Assembly: GCA_022822135.1 (NCBI GenBank)
Contig: JAJECH010000004.1
Location: 1-64,000 of the forward strand
Direction: 5' to 3'
DNA from: Pseudomonadales bacterium
GTDB taxonomy: Bacteria; Pseudomonadota; Gammaproteobacteria; Pseudomonadales; Azotimanducaceae
DNA: 64,000 bases
This document shows positions 36,877 through 46,483 of the stretch, piece after piece (the stretch's first letter is position 1; the number at the start of each line of letters is the position of its first letter). The translations under genes and the position numbers were made by a program. Under the pieces are notes generated by a model. It did no database searches and was not told the DNA's origin. It saw only the letters and a program-made list of their open reading frames with translations.

Positions 36877-38037
36877 CTAGCCGTCGGTATATTCACCGTG
36901 CCATAGCTTCTCAAGAAAAACCTGATAAGGCAGAATCTCTATGCCGTCCCACTTTCGCGGTCGCGACTCCTGACAGACACATAGATAGTGCTTAAATCGC
37001 TGTTCGTCCATCAAGGCTCTCAACGAACGCAAATCGTTCTTACCGACCGTTCTTTTTGCCTTGACTTCAACTGCGGTGTGATCGCTAATCAGGAAATCCA
37101 CTTCAAATCCCGATTGCGACTGCCAAAAGTGGAGTGTCTCCTCTAAGTCGTTGTAGTCCACCCACGCGCGTATTTCGTGGAATAACCAAGATTCAAATGC
37201 GAAGCCGTATTCGGGTGTCCTTTCCATTACGCGACCACGTCGTTGTAGAAAGTTAACAACGCCAGTATCGAAAAAGTAAAACTTGGATTTCGCGACTGCT
37301 TTACGTCGAACACTCTTTCTCCACGCAGGGAGTTCAGTAACTAAGAGGGTGTCGACTAACACCTCGTAATAACCTCGAACCGTCTTTCGCGGTACCTGAA
37401 TATCGCTTGATAGCTTTTCGAAATTGACAATATTTGCATTAGAAACCGCGGCAGATGTCAGCAAATTCGCGAATGCAGGTAGATTCCGAGTCAGACCCTC
37501 CGCAAGTATTTCCTGTTGCAGATATTCCTCCACGTATCGGCGTAACGCTCGTCTCGGCACTTCTGCAAAATGAACGAACGGCAAGGTGCCGTAAGTTAAC
37601 ACGTTTTGCAAGTCGAATGAACCTACGATTTCTCGATAGATAAATGGGTGAAAGCGGATTGTGTGCGCTCGACCGCCTAGAAGATTAACGCCGCCACGTC
37701 TTAGCTTTCTTGCGCTTGAACCAGTCAGTAGAAAACGTACGCCACGAGACTCAATCAAACGATGAACCTCATCGAGTAAGTGAGGCGCCTTTTGAATTTC
37801 ATCGATTACAACAAGCTCCGTACCGGGTGCCTGACTTATCGATTCTTCAATTAGACGCGGATTCTTCAGCAGAGCGTCGAAATCATTGAAATCCAGCAAA
37901 TCGAAGACCATTGCATCAGAGAGGGTCTCCCGGACGAGGGTGGACTTCCCTGTCATGCGCGGTCCAATTAAGAATGCTGATGAGTCCGCAAGAGCTTTTC
38001 GCAGGTCAAGTGCTCTGGGAATCGTCTCAGATTTCAT
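36877..38037 (-). CDS. DUF4143-type AAA_14 ATPase
   Basis: A 386-residue protein. The N-terminal AAA_14 domain has Walker A GPRMTGKST (about residue 25), Walker B LVVIDEIQKAP (about 75) and LLTGSSARKLRR (about 103). The C-terminal DUF4143 domain has KSKFYFFDTGV and the nuclease-like ending FWQSQSGFEVDFLI then AVEVKAKR, a PD-(D/E)XK-like set of residues. The ATG at 38037 gives the usual family N-terminus; a TTG at 38070 is possible. The gene is accessory, common in variable genome regions, and lies between the aceF remnant and the real aceF. The cellular role of the family is not established. Confidence 0.85.
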   Translation of the reverse strand: MKSETIPRALDLRKALADSSAFLIGPRMTGKSTLVRETLSDAMVFDLLDFNDFDALLKNPRLIEESISQAPGTELVVIDEIQKAPHLLDEVHRLIESRGVRFLLTGSSARKLRRGGVNLLGGRAHTIRFHPFIYREIVGSFDLQNVLTYGTLPFVHFAEVPRRALRRYVEEYLQQEILAEGLTRNLPAFANLLTSAAVSNANIVNFEKLSSDIQVPRKTVRGYYEVLVDTLLVTELPAWRKSVRRKAVAKSKFYFFDTGVVNFLQRRGRVMERTPEYGFAFESWLFHEIRAWVDYNDLEETLHFWQSQSGFEVDFLISDHTAVEVKAKRTVGKNDLRSLRALMDEQRFKHYLCVCQESRPRKWDGIEILPYQVFLEKLWHGEYTDG

Positions 38038-38348
38038 ACCTGCAACACTAGATTTGGCATAATTCGGCAATTCTAATGCCTATTTTAGCCTAAAACGGCG
38101 ATTCAATTGCCGCTTTCAGCCAAATTTGTTGATACGGTCTACCAAGAGTCTGTTTTGGGAGTTTAGACAGCTAAACGCCAAGAAGGTACTTCGTCGTACC
38201 CGCACGTACAAAAAATGAATATTTGAGGCGAATCGATTCTGGCACACACTGGCGCATGCGCATGCCTTCACCCTTTACGAAACGTCGAATCGTGTGCACC
38301 GATCTTCTAGAAAAGTACCTTCGGTACTCGACCTCTCCCCTTTAATCG
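38038..38348. other. intergenic region between aceF and the DUF4143 gene
   Basis: No gene is seen. It holds an 8-bp inverted repeat, CGGCAATT (38065-38072) and AATTGCCG (38105-38112), close to the DUF4143 start and possibly an operator, plus a weak terminator for aceF at 38311-38328. Confidence 0.5.
38311..38328 (-). terminator. weak rho-independent terminator after aceF
   Basis: On the minus strand AGTACC, a GAA loop and GGTACT form a 6-bp stem followed by TTT(C)T, about 20 bases past the aceF stop. The stem is short, so termination may be partial. Confidence 0.4.
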
Positions 38349-40007
38349 CTATAGGATTAGGCGCCGAACATCACCGAGCTTCTCAACCAGCGATTGCATG
38401 AAGCGACCACCTTCCGCACCGTTGATCGCGCGGTGGTCATACGATAGCGATAACGGCAGGATCTTCCTTGGTTCGAATGCTGAGCCGTCCCAAACCGGCT
38501 TCGTTGCCAGTCTCGCTACCCCAAGAATCGCTACCTCCGGCGCATTAATAATCGGCGTGAAACCTGTCCCGCCAATCCGTCCTAAACTCGAAACCGTGAA
38601 ACTAGCTCCGCTGATCTGATCAGGTGTGAGTTTCTTCTCGCGTGCTGCGGTACTGAGAGCTTCGAGTTCAGACGCGATATCACGCAGGCCTTTATCGAGG
38701 ACATCTCGTATGACCGGCACGACTAATCCGTCAGGCGTATCAACCGCAACACCGACGTGAATGTACTTTTTCAGTATGAGTGTCTTCAGCGAGGGATTGA
38801 TCGACGCGTTAAATCGCGGGTGTTCACGAAGCGTCGACGCACATGCTTTGAGAATGAAAGGAAGTGCCGTTAACCGTTGCTCACCGAGTTGACCTTGATC
38901 ATTCAACTCGACACGGAATTCTTCAAGCTCAGTTACGTCAGCTTCGTCGTGTTGGGTTACGTGTACGACGTTTAACCAACTACGCACCAGGTTCTCCGCG
39001 CCTCGCGACTGCATGCGCGTTAGTGGTACTTCCTCCGTTTCACCGAATCTTGAGAAATCTGGATATTCGACTTCTGGTAGTCCAGCCGTCGAAACCTCAA
39101 CGGCAGGTTTGAGCATCTCGGATTTGACGTAGAGCTTTACATCGTCTTTGACGATCCGACCACGAACGCCCGAACCATTAACCACGGATAGGTCAACCCC
39201 TAGTTCTCGAGCCAATCGTCTTACTGCAGGTCCGGCGTAGACAACAGCAGTTCGATCCCGTGTCGTTCCGTCTTGTGTCGAAACGTGATCGACTTCAACC
39301 GGCGCGGCAGGTTCGGTTCCCACCGTAGCTTCGGAGACCGTTGAAGTTTCAACCGGAACCGACGGCTGGTTCGTCGCAGGTTCAGGCTGTGCGCCTACGA
39401 CTCTGATGATCGCGACGAGGGTATGGTCGGTGACCTTATCGCCAACTGCGACTTCGAGACTCTCTAGTACACCTTCTACAGAGGACGGGATCTCCATCGT
39501 GGCTTTATCAGACTCAAGCACGATGAGCGCTTGATCAGAAGACACTGACTGGCCGACCTCGACAAGTACTTCAATGACCTCCACATCTTCGACATCACCT
39601 AATTCCGGCAAGCGGATTTCGAACAGGTCTCCGTGACCGTCCGCAGTTGTCGATTGAGGAATCGCTTCGTCAGCGTCGTCGGCGCTTTTGGAATCTGCCG
39701 CTTCATTGGCGTCACGAGTTGGTTCGACCGACGGCGTATCCGGGGCTGGAGGGGGCTCTTCCTCGGTCGCCGCTACTTCCAGTACCGCAACCAGGTCCCC
39801 CGTATCGATGATGTCTCCGAGTTTGACATCAATCGACTTCACAGTACCAGCTTTCGGTGATGGGACCTCCATTGATGCTTTGTCGGATTCGATGACCAGT
39901 AGTGCATCATCGATTTCGACCTGCTGACCGATCTCCACGCAAATTTCGATAACCTCGACATCCTGCGCTTCTCCGACATCAGGAATGACGACTTTGAAGT
40001 CGCTCAT
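38349..40007 (-). CDS. aceF: pyruvate dehydrogenase E2, dihydrolipoamide acetyltransferase
   Basis: A 552-residue E2 subunit. There are two lipoyl domains, with lipoylated Lys in ESDKASME (about residue 45) and ESDKATME (about 170). Acidic or Pro-rich linkers come next, then a subunit-binding domain (AGPAVRRLARELGV, about 260) and the catalytic domain ending in the active-site SYDHRAINGA (about 525). It transfers acetyl from lipoyl to CoA. The start overlaps the aceE stop by 4 bases. A partial second copy lies at 36483-36850. Confidence 0.97.
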   Translation of the reverse strand: MSDFKVVIPDVGEAQDVEVIEICVEIGQQVEIDDALLVIESDKASMEVPSPKAGTVKSIDVKLGDIIDTGDLVAVLEVAATEEEPPPAPDTPSVEPTRDANEAADSKSADDADEAIPQSTTADGHGDLFEIRLPELGDVEDVEVIEVLVEVGQSVSSDQALIVLESDKATMEIPSSVEGVLESLEVAVGDKVTDHTLVAIIRVVGAQPEPATNQPSVPVETSTVSEATVGTEPAAPVEVDHVSTQDGTTRDRTAVVYAGPAVRRLARELGVDLSVVNGSGVRGRIVKDDVKLYVKSEMLKPAVEVSTAGLPEVEYPDFSRFGETEEVPLTRMQSRGAENLVRSWLNVVHVTQHDEADVTELEEFRVELNDQGQLGEQRLTALPFILKACASTLREHPRFNASINPSLKTLILKKYIHVGVAVDTPDGLVVPVIRDVLDKGLRDIASELEALSTAAREKKLTPDQISGASFTVSSLGRIGGTGFTPIINAPEVAILGVARLATKPVWDGSAFEPRKILPLSLSYDHRAINGAEGGRFMQSLVEKLGDVRRLIL

Positions 40008-42676
40008 GCGTGACGCGGCTCTGGCTTCGAGGGATCGATATCCAAATCGACAATCGCCTTCGCAACGTCTGCGTCTGACAGCACTTGGGCATCAGCAAGT
40101 TCCTTCAGCGCAGCCAAAGTGATGTAGCGTTCATCCACTTCAAAATGGCTTCGCAGGGCTTTGCGACTATCACTCCGGCCAAAACCATCGGTACCAAGCA
40201 CACGATATGGCGCTTCAAACGACGATCGAATCGACTCAGCATGGAGTTTCATGTAATCGCTCGCCGCGATCACGGGCGTCTCGCCACTAAGTTTCTGCGC
40301 AACGAATGACTCGCGCTGCGGTTGATCAGGATGGAGCATGTTCCAACGCTCGGCTTCAAGTCCATCGCGTGCGAGTTCAGTGAAACTGGTCACACTCCAA
40401 ACTCGACAGGTCACATCGTATTCCGTCGACAACCGCTCCGCTGCGTTGATAACTTCCCTCAAAATCGTGCCGCCACCGAGTAGATTCACCACACGACCGG
40501 TCTGGCGTTCAGCATCGCCGTGAGTTGATAAGAGGTACATCCCTCTGAGGATGTCGTCTTCGATACCGTTTGGCATCGATGGTTGCACGTAGTTCTCATT
40601 CATCAACGTGATATAGAAAAACACATGCTCGTCGTTGGCGAACATTCGTTGAAGACCGTTGTGAACGATGACTGCCAGTTCGTACGCATAGCAGGGGTCA
40701 TACGAAACGCAGTTCGGGATCGTCGCGGACAACACGTGACTATGACCGTCAGCGTGCTGTAGTCCTTCACCGTTAAGCGTTGTACGACCTGCGGTAGCCC
40801 CGAGTAGAAAACCTCGTGCCTGCATATCACCCGCAGCCCAAGCGAAATCACCAACACGCTGGAACCCAAACATCGAGTAAAAGATGTAGAACGGGATCAG
40901 CGTGAATCCGTGCGTGCTGTACGAAGTAGCAGCCGCTATCCAGGCGGCAAACGCACCCGCCTCGTTGATGCCTTCTTCTAGGACTTGGCCGTCCTTGGTC
41001 TCTCGATACGCGGCGAGTTCACCAGCGTCAACAGGTTCGTAGAGCTGACCTTCAGAGGAATAAATCCCTAGCTGCCGGAATAGACCTTCCATTCCGAACG
41101 TTCGTGCTTCGTCCGGGATGATCGGCACGATTCGGTCTTTGATTTCCTTGTCGCGTAGTAACGAACCTAAGATGCGAACAAATGCCATCGTCGTGGAAAT
41201 CTCACGATTGCGAGATCCCTCGAGCTGTGCCTTCATGATCGAAAGGTCCGGCACTTCAAAGCGCGCTTTCACTTCGATTCGGTGCGGGATCGGACCACCT
41301 AGCTTTTCTCGCTGGTGTCGCAGATACACCATCTCAGCATGGTCTTTCGGCGGCCGGTAGTAAGGAACCGACTCAACTTCCACATCCGTCAGCGGAATAT
41401 CAAATCGGTCACGGAAATGTTTGAGTTCGTCGAACGTCAGTTTCTTCACCTGATGCGTGGTGTTTTCGGACTCACCTGCATCGCCCATCCCATAGCCTTT
41501 GACGGTCTTCGCCATGATGACCGTCGGCTGACCTTGATGGTGAACGGCTGCGTGATACGCAGCGTAGACTTTTTGCGGATCGTGACCCCCTCGATTGAGG
41601 CGCATGATTTGATCGTCGCTTAGATCTTTGACCAGATCCAGAGTTTCAGGGTATTTACCGAAGAACTCCGCGCGTGTGTATCCCCCGCCTTTCGCTTTGT
41701 AGTTTTGATACTCCCCGTCGACGGTTTCATCCATCCGCTGCTGCAGTAACCCTTTTGCGTCATTCGCGAGCAGTGAATCCCAAAGACGACCCCAAACAAC
41801 CTTAATGACGTTCCAGCCAGCACCGCGAAACGCACCTTCAAGTTCTTGAATGATCTTGCCGTTACCGCGCACCGGACCGTCGAGTCGCTGCAGATTGCAG
41901 TTGATGACAAAGATGAGGTTATCGAGTCGCTCACGTCCGGCCAACGCCAGCGCGCCCATCGTCTCAGGTTCGTCGCATTCGCCGTCGCCTAGAAAAGCCC
42001 AGACTTTTCGATCCCGCATAGGAATTAACCCGCGCGCATCAAGATACTTCATGATGTGCGCTTGGTACACCGCCTGCATCGGACCGAGACCCATGGATAC
42101 GGTCGGGAATTGCCAGTAGTTAGGCATCAATTTCGGATGAGGGTACGACGAGAGACCTTTGCCGTTGGTCTCTTGACGGAAACTGTCTAGATCTTCTTCG
42201 TCTAACCGTCCTTCCAAGTAAGAGCGCGCATAAATTCCCGGTGCGCTGTGCCCCTGGAAATAAATCAGGTCACCCGCCGTCTCGTCTTCAGGTCCACGAA
42301 AAAAGTGGTTGAACCCAACGTCATAAAGCGTCGCGGAAGAGGCGAACGTCGATATGTGTCCGCCTAAATCGCCGTCTTTACGGTTTGCACGCACGACCAT
42401 CGCGAGCGCATTCCAACGCATCATGCTGCGAATACGGCGTTCGATGTGGTGATCTCCCGGAATATTCGCTTCTAGATGAGCCGGGATCGTATTGCGGTAT
42501 GGTGTGTGGAGCGTAAACGGGAGCTGCGAGCCGTTTCGGGTTAGTTGGGACGAAAGTTGCCGAAGTAAATAGGCGGCGCGATCCGCACCTTCATGCTTCA
42601 GTACGTAATCAAGCGATTCGATCCATTCAGCGGTTTCGTCTGGATTGGTATCTTGATTCGCCCGATTAGAAGGCAT
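40004..42676 (-). CDS. aceE: pyruvate dehydrogenase E1, homodimeric type
   Basis: About 890 residues, close to E. coli AceE (887). The thiamine-diphosphate motif GDGECDEPE near residue 235 and the downstream NCNLQRLDGPVRGNGKI are intact. It decarboxylates pyruvate and loads acetyl on E2. I chose the ATG at 42676 (MPSNRANQD); a TTG at 42700 is in frame. No E3 (lpd) gene or pdhR-like regulator lies in the window. It is first in the aceE-aceF operon. Confidence 0.97.
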   Translation of the reverse strand: MPSNRANQDTNPDETAEWIESLDYVLKHEGADRAAYLLRQLSSQLTRNGSQLPFTLHTPYRNTIPAHLEANIPGDHHIERRIRSMMRWNALAMVVRANRKDGDLGGHISTFASSATLYDVGFNHFFRGPEDETAGDLIYFQGHSAPGIYARSYLEGRLDEEDLDSFRQETNGKGLSSYPHPKLMPNYWQFPTVSMGLGPMQAVYQAHIMKYLDARGLIPMRDRKVWAFLGDGECDEPETMGALALAGRERLDNLIFVINCNLQRLDGPVRGNGKIIQELEGAFRGAGWNVIKVVWGRLWDSLLANDAKGLLQQRMDETVDGEYQNYKAKGGGYTRAEFFGKYPETLDLVKDLSDDQIMRLNRGGHDPQKVYAAYHAAVHHQGQPTVIMAKTVKGYGMGDAGESENTTHQVKKLTFDELKHFRDRFDIPLTDVEVESVPYYRPPKDHAEMVYLRHQREKLGGPIPHRIEVKARFEVPDLSIMKAQLEGSRNREISTTMAFVRILGSLLRDKEIKDRIVPIIPDEARTFGMEGLFRQLGIYSSEGQLYEPVDAGELAAYRETKDGQVLEEGINEAGAFAAWIAAATSYSTHGFTLIPFYIFYSMFGFQRVGDFAWAAGDMQARGFLLGATAGRTTLNGEGLQHADGHSHVLSATIPNCVSYDPCYAYELAVIVHNGLQRMFANDEHVFFYITLMNENYVQPSMPNGIEDDILRGMYLLSTHGDAERQTGRVVNLLGGGTILREVINAAERLSTEYDVTCRVWSVTSFTELARDGLEAERWNMLHPDQPQRESFVAQKLSGETPVIAASDYMKLHAESIRSSFEAPYRVLGTDGFGRSDSRKALRSHFEVDERYITLAALKELADAQVLSDADVAKAIVDLDIDPSKPEPRHA

Positions 42677-42910
42677 CTCGCACGTATTTAGGTGTTTCAA
42701 AACGATTATAGAAGCGGTTTTCCGACGTTAATGTGGTGGACAATGCTCTGTCGAAGTCGTTTCTTACCGTCAAATGCGGTCCAAAAACCCGTACATTTTT
42801 CATGCAGGCTGCGAAACCAACGCGACTTCGCAAGTTCTGCCCAGTCATCGCTAATCGCAGCGAATAAATCACTGCTTTCGTAGCCTATCAGCACCCGTTT
42901 CCGACTTATT

Positions 42911-43849
42911 TCAACCTTTACCGACACATTGAAAGTCAGACAAGGTCTTCGACTCACTCTCGGAAAAACCCGCGACTAAGAAAGCACGAGCACTCATTTC
43001 CATGGCGTTTCTGTACGAAGCGAATTCCTGAATGTCTTCGAGGTATCGAAAATTCGTCGTGAAATTCATCTTCTTGATCTTCACACCCGGAATAACACGA
43101 ACAGGCTTCAGCAATTCAACGTACATCTCCTTTGGACCGCGATTCTGGGTGTCAACGGTGAAGCGGACTCGCAGATTGTCCATGAGTTTCTTCATGAAGT
43201 TCTTCATGAACCTGCTCTCTTCGTCCTCGGGCGCGACGCCATCCTCGAGTAACTCACTCGGCACAGGCAGTTGATAAACCACGGTTAGATCGGACGTGTC
43301 AACAACCTTTGCAGCTGACAAATCGTCTCGCATACCACCGAACTCGTCAAATGCAGTCAGAAAGCCCTCGGATTCGCCGTCTTCCGCATCGTCATCAAAA
43401 TCCGCGTGCGACTCTTCTTCCTCTTCGATCAACTGATCAAGTGCGTCGGGATCGAACTCAAAGCTGTGATGTCGAATGCGCGCTTCTTCCTCGTCAGGTA
43501 CGATCGACTCTTCGGTGTATGAACACAAGGGCGTCCAATTCACCCGGCTTAATGCATCCGCCAGCAACGCACGATGCTCGTCAGACAACTGAGCATCGCT
43601 TGTGCCCGCCATGGCCTCGGCGCGCCATTTGTTGCTCAATTGGTTAACAAACTCGATTGGGACCACATCGCGACCACGCATTTCCTGCTGTCCGCTATTG
43701 AGTGCGATGTCGCGTGAGGATTCGGTATTAACGTCGGCTTGGACTTGGCTATTCGCAAACGTTAAGAACGAAACCGAACCGAGTACCAAACAACCAACGA
43801 GCAAACGTCCACCACTCAAACGTTGGTTTCCGCGACCAGCGCCATCCAT
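42911..43849 (-). CDS. exported acidic protein of unknown function
   Basis: A 312-residue protein. The ATG at 43849 gives a clear signal peptide (basic MDGAGRGNQRLSGGR, hydrophobic LLVGCLVLGSVSFLTF, then ANSQVQA); upstream in-frame codons would overlap the ankyrin gene. The middle has a strongly acidic stretch (LIEEEEESHADFDDDAED, about 155-175). Near the C-terminus there is a basic Lys/Met segment (FMKNFMKKLMDNLRV) and a beta-rich region. I do not recognise a family. It lies 34 bases after the ankyrin gene, so the two probably share a transcript. Confidence 0.75.
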   Translation of the reverse strand: MDGAGRGNQRLSGGRLLVGCLVLGSVSFLTFANSQVQADVNTESSRDIALNSGQQEMRGRDVVPIEFVNQLSNKWRAEAMAGTSDAQLSDEHRALLADALSRVNWTPLCSYTEESIVPDEEEARIRHHSFEFDPDALDQLIEEEEESHADFDDDAEDGESEGFLTAFDEFGGMRDDLSAAKVVDTSDLTVVYQLPVPSELLEDGVAPEDEESRFMKNFMKKLMDNLRVRFTVDTQNRGPKEMYVELLKPVRVIPGVKIKKMNFTTNFRYLEDIQEFASYRNAMEMSARAFLVAGFSESESKTLSDFQCVGKG

Positions 43850-43883
43850 GACGACTCGCCCGCGCGCTGCTCCTCTCGTACGA

Positions 43884-44960
43884 TCAGTCTGCTGGTGTTT
43901 CGTTCCTTCCAGTCGCTGCGCTGAGACGTTGCAGTAGACGCTTGTCCTTTCCAAAAATCCGAACAACGTGAACCCAAAGATCATCATCTGGTCGTGCACC
44001 CAACTCAACAAGCGTCTCAAGCGACTTCGCTCGACCAGTGTGCACGGCGTAGTACAAAGGATCGAACGAGGCGTCTGACGCCAGAACATCTGGATGCTCT
44101 TGTGTAAATGAACGAATGAATTCAAGGTTTTCTCCAACTACGGCGGCTTCAATCGTCTGGATCGCGCCAGCCTCAAGAAGCAACTTGATGATGTCTGGGT
44201 CACACTCTTGCGACAACGAGTGTAAACAAGCGGTCGCTAACGGTGTGTCACCCGAAGCGGTCGCGAGATTAGGGTCTGCACCCGCATCGAGTATCAACCG
44301 CACAATTTCTGGTTGGTTGTTATGACACGCATGGAAAAGAGGTGTTTCACCCGCTTCGTCGGGTTCGTCGATATTTACCGATCGTTGACTCAATATCGAT
44401 CGTACGCTTTCAATATCGCCTCGACCAGCGGCAAACCAAAGCTGCTGGTCCAACCCACACAATGGCGCTAAGAAATCTACAACCTCGGTAGCGCTTGAAG
44501 CTTTCCATGGTCCGGCATGCATTGCTCGCACGATCGGGAGCTCTCCATCTGCTGCCTGTCGACGAGGATCAGCCCCTACTTCACACAACCACGTTACCAT
44601 CGCGAGGTCGCCTCTTTCCGCAGCCGCATGCAGTGGCGAACGACCTTCGAAGTTTTGTGAATTTACAACTGTTGCATCCTGGGCAATAAGAGATTTCGCT
44701 TGTTCAATCAACCCAAGGTACGCGCACGACGCGAGATCAGGCTGCAGTCCTTTCTCGAGAAGTGTTTTAACGATACGCTTATATCGACTCGTGCGTCCGG
44801 AGTATCCAAATTTTCCGAGTGCTACCAGTGTTTCGTTCTCGTTCACATCCGGCGTCGCGTCGTTTACTGGTTCATACCCATCGACGAGTTCGTCTAGCTG
44901 CTGAGTGTTGTCTGCATACAACGCTTCGAGAACTCGATCTCTAAATTCTTGCGGAGTCAA
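43884..44960 (-). CDS. ankyrin-repeat protein
   Basis: A 358-residue soluble protein with about five to six ankyrin repeats between residues 75 and 340; clear ones include GRSPLHAAAERGDLAMVTWL and GETPLFHACHNNQPEIVRLI. No signal peptide is present. Ankyrin repeats bind proteins; in bacteria they often pair with an exported enzyme or toxin, and here an exported unknown protein follows. The start is a TTG at 44960, 21 bases after the ROK kinase stop. Confidence 0.85.
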   Translation of the reverse strand: MTPQEFRDRVLEALYADNTQQLDELVDGYEPVNDATPDVNENETLVALGKFGYSGRTSRYKRIVKTLLEKGLQPDLASCAYLGLIEQAKSLIAQDATVVNSQNFEGRSPLHAAAERGDLAMVTWLCEVGADPRRQAADGELPIVRAMHAGPWKASSATEVVDFLAPLCGLDQQLWFAAGRGDIESVRSILSQRSVNIDEPDEAGETPLFHACHNNQPEIVRLILDAGADPNLATASGDTPLATACLHSLSQECDPDIIKLLLEAGAIQTIEAAVVGENLEFIRSFTQEHPDVLASDASFDPLYYAVHTGRAKSLETLVELGARPDDDLWVHVVRIFGKDKRLLQRLSAATGRNETPAD

Positions 44961-44981
44961 CGTTGACGATTTGAGCTGATC

Positions 44982-45896
44982 TTAGCTCTCCGCGGGAAAG
45001 AGCCAAGCAGCGCCGCGACGTCCGCTTGAGTCACCGTATTTCGCCGATACTACGAGCGTCTCACCTTCCGACGAAAACGCATATTGCTTGAGTAGCGCTG
45101 GCAGTTTCTCGTAGATCCGCGTGATGTTGGATAGACCCCCACCGATAACGATGACATCTGGATCAATGACGTTTACGATAACGACCAAAGCGATCGCCAG
45201 CTGCTTTATGTATTCATCGAGCGTACGCGAAGCGCTCTCCGATTCGCCACGACCAATTTCCGGCGCGGTCATTCGTTCGTCGTGAAGTTCAACATGCGTA
45301 GTTTCTAATCCGCGACCCGATAAAAAGGTCTCAACGCAGTTCGTACGACCGCAATAGCAAGTCCGTGGTCGATCTTTCGGGTCCAACGCTAACCCAGCAT
45401 CGTCCGGGACATTGGGGAATGTGTTGTGCCCCCACTCGCCTGCCAGCAGATTAGGGCCTGCTAATACACTGCCGTTGACGACACAACCACCGCCGACGCC
45501 CGTACCGAGGATCACACCGAACACGCAGTTCGCTTCCGCTCCCGCACCGTCAACCGCTTCTGAAAGCGCCATGCAGTTCGCGTCATTTGCAATTCGAATT
45601 GGCCGATTGAGCAGTTTCTGCAGGTCGTGCAGGAATGGCTTGCCGTTCAAGACCGTACTGTTGCAGTTCTTCATAGCACTGCTCTTTTCGACCCAAGCAC
45701 CAGGCGTACCAAGACCAACAGGACATACAGCTTCGGCAATCTCGTCGAATTGCAACGTCATGTCATGGATCGCCTTAACTGTGCCGAAATAGCTGTCGGG
45801 CGTTGGTACACGAACGGTCTCTACGATCCCGCCGTTTACGTCCATCAAGATGCCTTCAATCTTGGTACCACCTAGATCAATGCCAATACGGTGCAT
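44982..45896 (-). CDS. ROK-family sugar kinase (NagK/Mak-like)
   Basis: A 304-residue kinase. DLGGTKIEG near residue 8 binds phosphate, GTGVGGG lies near 133, EWGHN near 155, and the zinc motif CYCGRTNCVETFLSG near 180. The C-terminus has the second ATP motif IVIGGGLSN. N-acetylglucosamine kinase and manno(fructo)kinase are the closest types. It lies 14 bases after ampD on the same strand, so I favour a role in amino-sugar recycling from peptidoglycan (inference). Confidence 0.88.
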   Translation of the reverse strand: MHRIGIDLGGTKIEGILMDVNGGIVETVRVPTPDSYFGTVKAIHDMTLQFDEIAEAVCPVGLGTPGAWVEKSSAMKNCNSTVLNGKPFLHDLQKLLNRPIRIANDANCMALSEAVDGAGAEANCVFGVILGTGVGGGCVVNGSVLAGPNLLAGEWGHNTFPNVPDDAGLALDPKDRPRTCYCGRTNCVETFLSGRGLETTHVELHDERMTAPEIGRGESESASRTLDEYIKQLAIALVVIVNVIDPDVIVIGGGLSNITRIYEKLPALLKQYAFSSEGETLVVSAKYGDSSGRRGAAWLFPAES

Positions 45897-45910
45897 GAAT
45901 TTAGCTTTCT

Positions 45911-46483
45911 CTACGCCTTATGCTCGCTGTTCAATTGAGCGGTTACCGCTGTGAGCAACCGCTTCCAATCAAAACCAACGCCAGGATCCGTCTTACGCCC
46001 CGCCGCTATTTCGTTATGTCCAACGATATTTCCCAACGATAGCGTTGGGTACCGATTTAACAGCGCAAACAGTGTATCGACCAGGACCGTGTACTGAGAA
46101 TCCTCGAACGGCGAGTCGTCGCTGCCTTCAAGCTCGATTCCAATCGAAAAATCATTACAGTCCTCACGCCCTTGCCACTCCGACTCACCCGCGTGCCATG
46201 CTCGTTTGTCAAAAGGTACGAATTGAGTCAAAGTGCCTGTTCGTTCAATCAGCAAGTGTGCTGATACGCGGTAATCCCTGAGTTCGACCAGTTCAGGATG
46301 TTCATTGAAATCGATCGTGTTCAAGAAAAGTTGCGCTGGTAATCCCGTACCAAATTCTCCTCTCGGTAACGAAATACAGTGGATCACCACGGTCGAGATG
46401 TCGATACCGGTTGATCGTAAGTCGAAATTCGGACTCCTGATGAAAACAGCAGAATCGATCAGATGATTCTCCGTAACGTTCAT
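45911..46483 (-). CDS. ampD: 1,6-anhydro-N-acetylmuramyl-L-alanine amidase AmpD
   Basis: A 190-residue amidase_2 protein. The zinc ligands are His in VIHCISLP near residue 34, His in VGHNEIAAGRKTDPG near 155, and Asp in the same motif; the central RAWHAGESEWQGR and CNDFSIGIELEG segments are typical of AmpD. It is cytoplasmic and cuts the stem peptide from anhydro-muropeptides imported by AmpG. The ATG at 46483 is preferred to the TTG at 46492. It is first in the ampD-ROK-ankyrin run. Confidence 0.95.
   Translation of the reverse strand: MNVTENHLIDSAVFIRSPNFDLRSTGIDISTVVIHCISLPRGEFGTGLPAQLFLNTIDFNEHPELVELRDYRVSAHLLIERTGTLTQFVPFDKRAWHAGESEWQGREDCNDFSIGIELEGSDDSPFEDSQYTVLVDTLFALLNRYPTLSLGNIVGHNEIAAGRKTDPGVGFDWKRLLTAVTAQLNSEHKA

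Noticed and set aside
42706-42957. 83-codon minus-strand frame between aceE and the exported-protein gene
   Set aside because: The peptide is somewhat protein-like (SSDLFAAISDDWAEL) but the frame overlaps the upstream gene, has no good start or ribosome site and matches no family; it remains possible.
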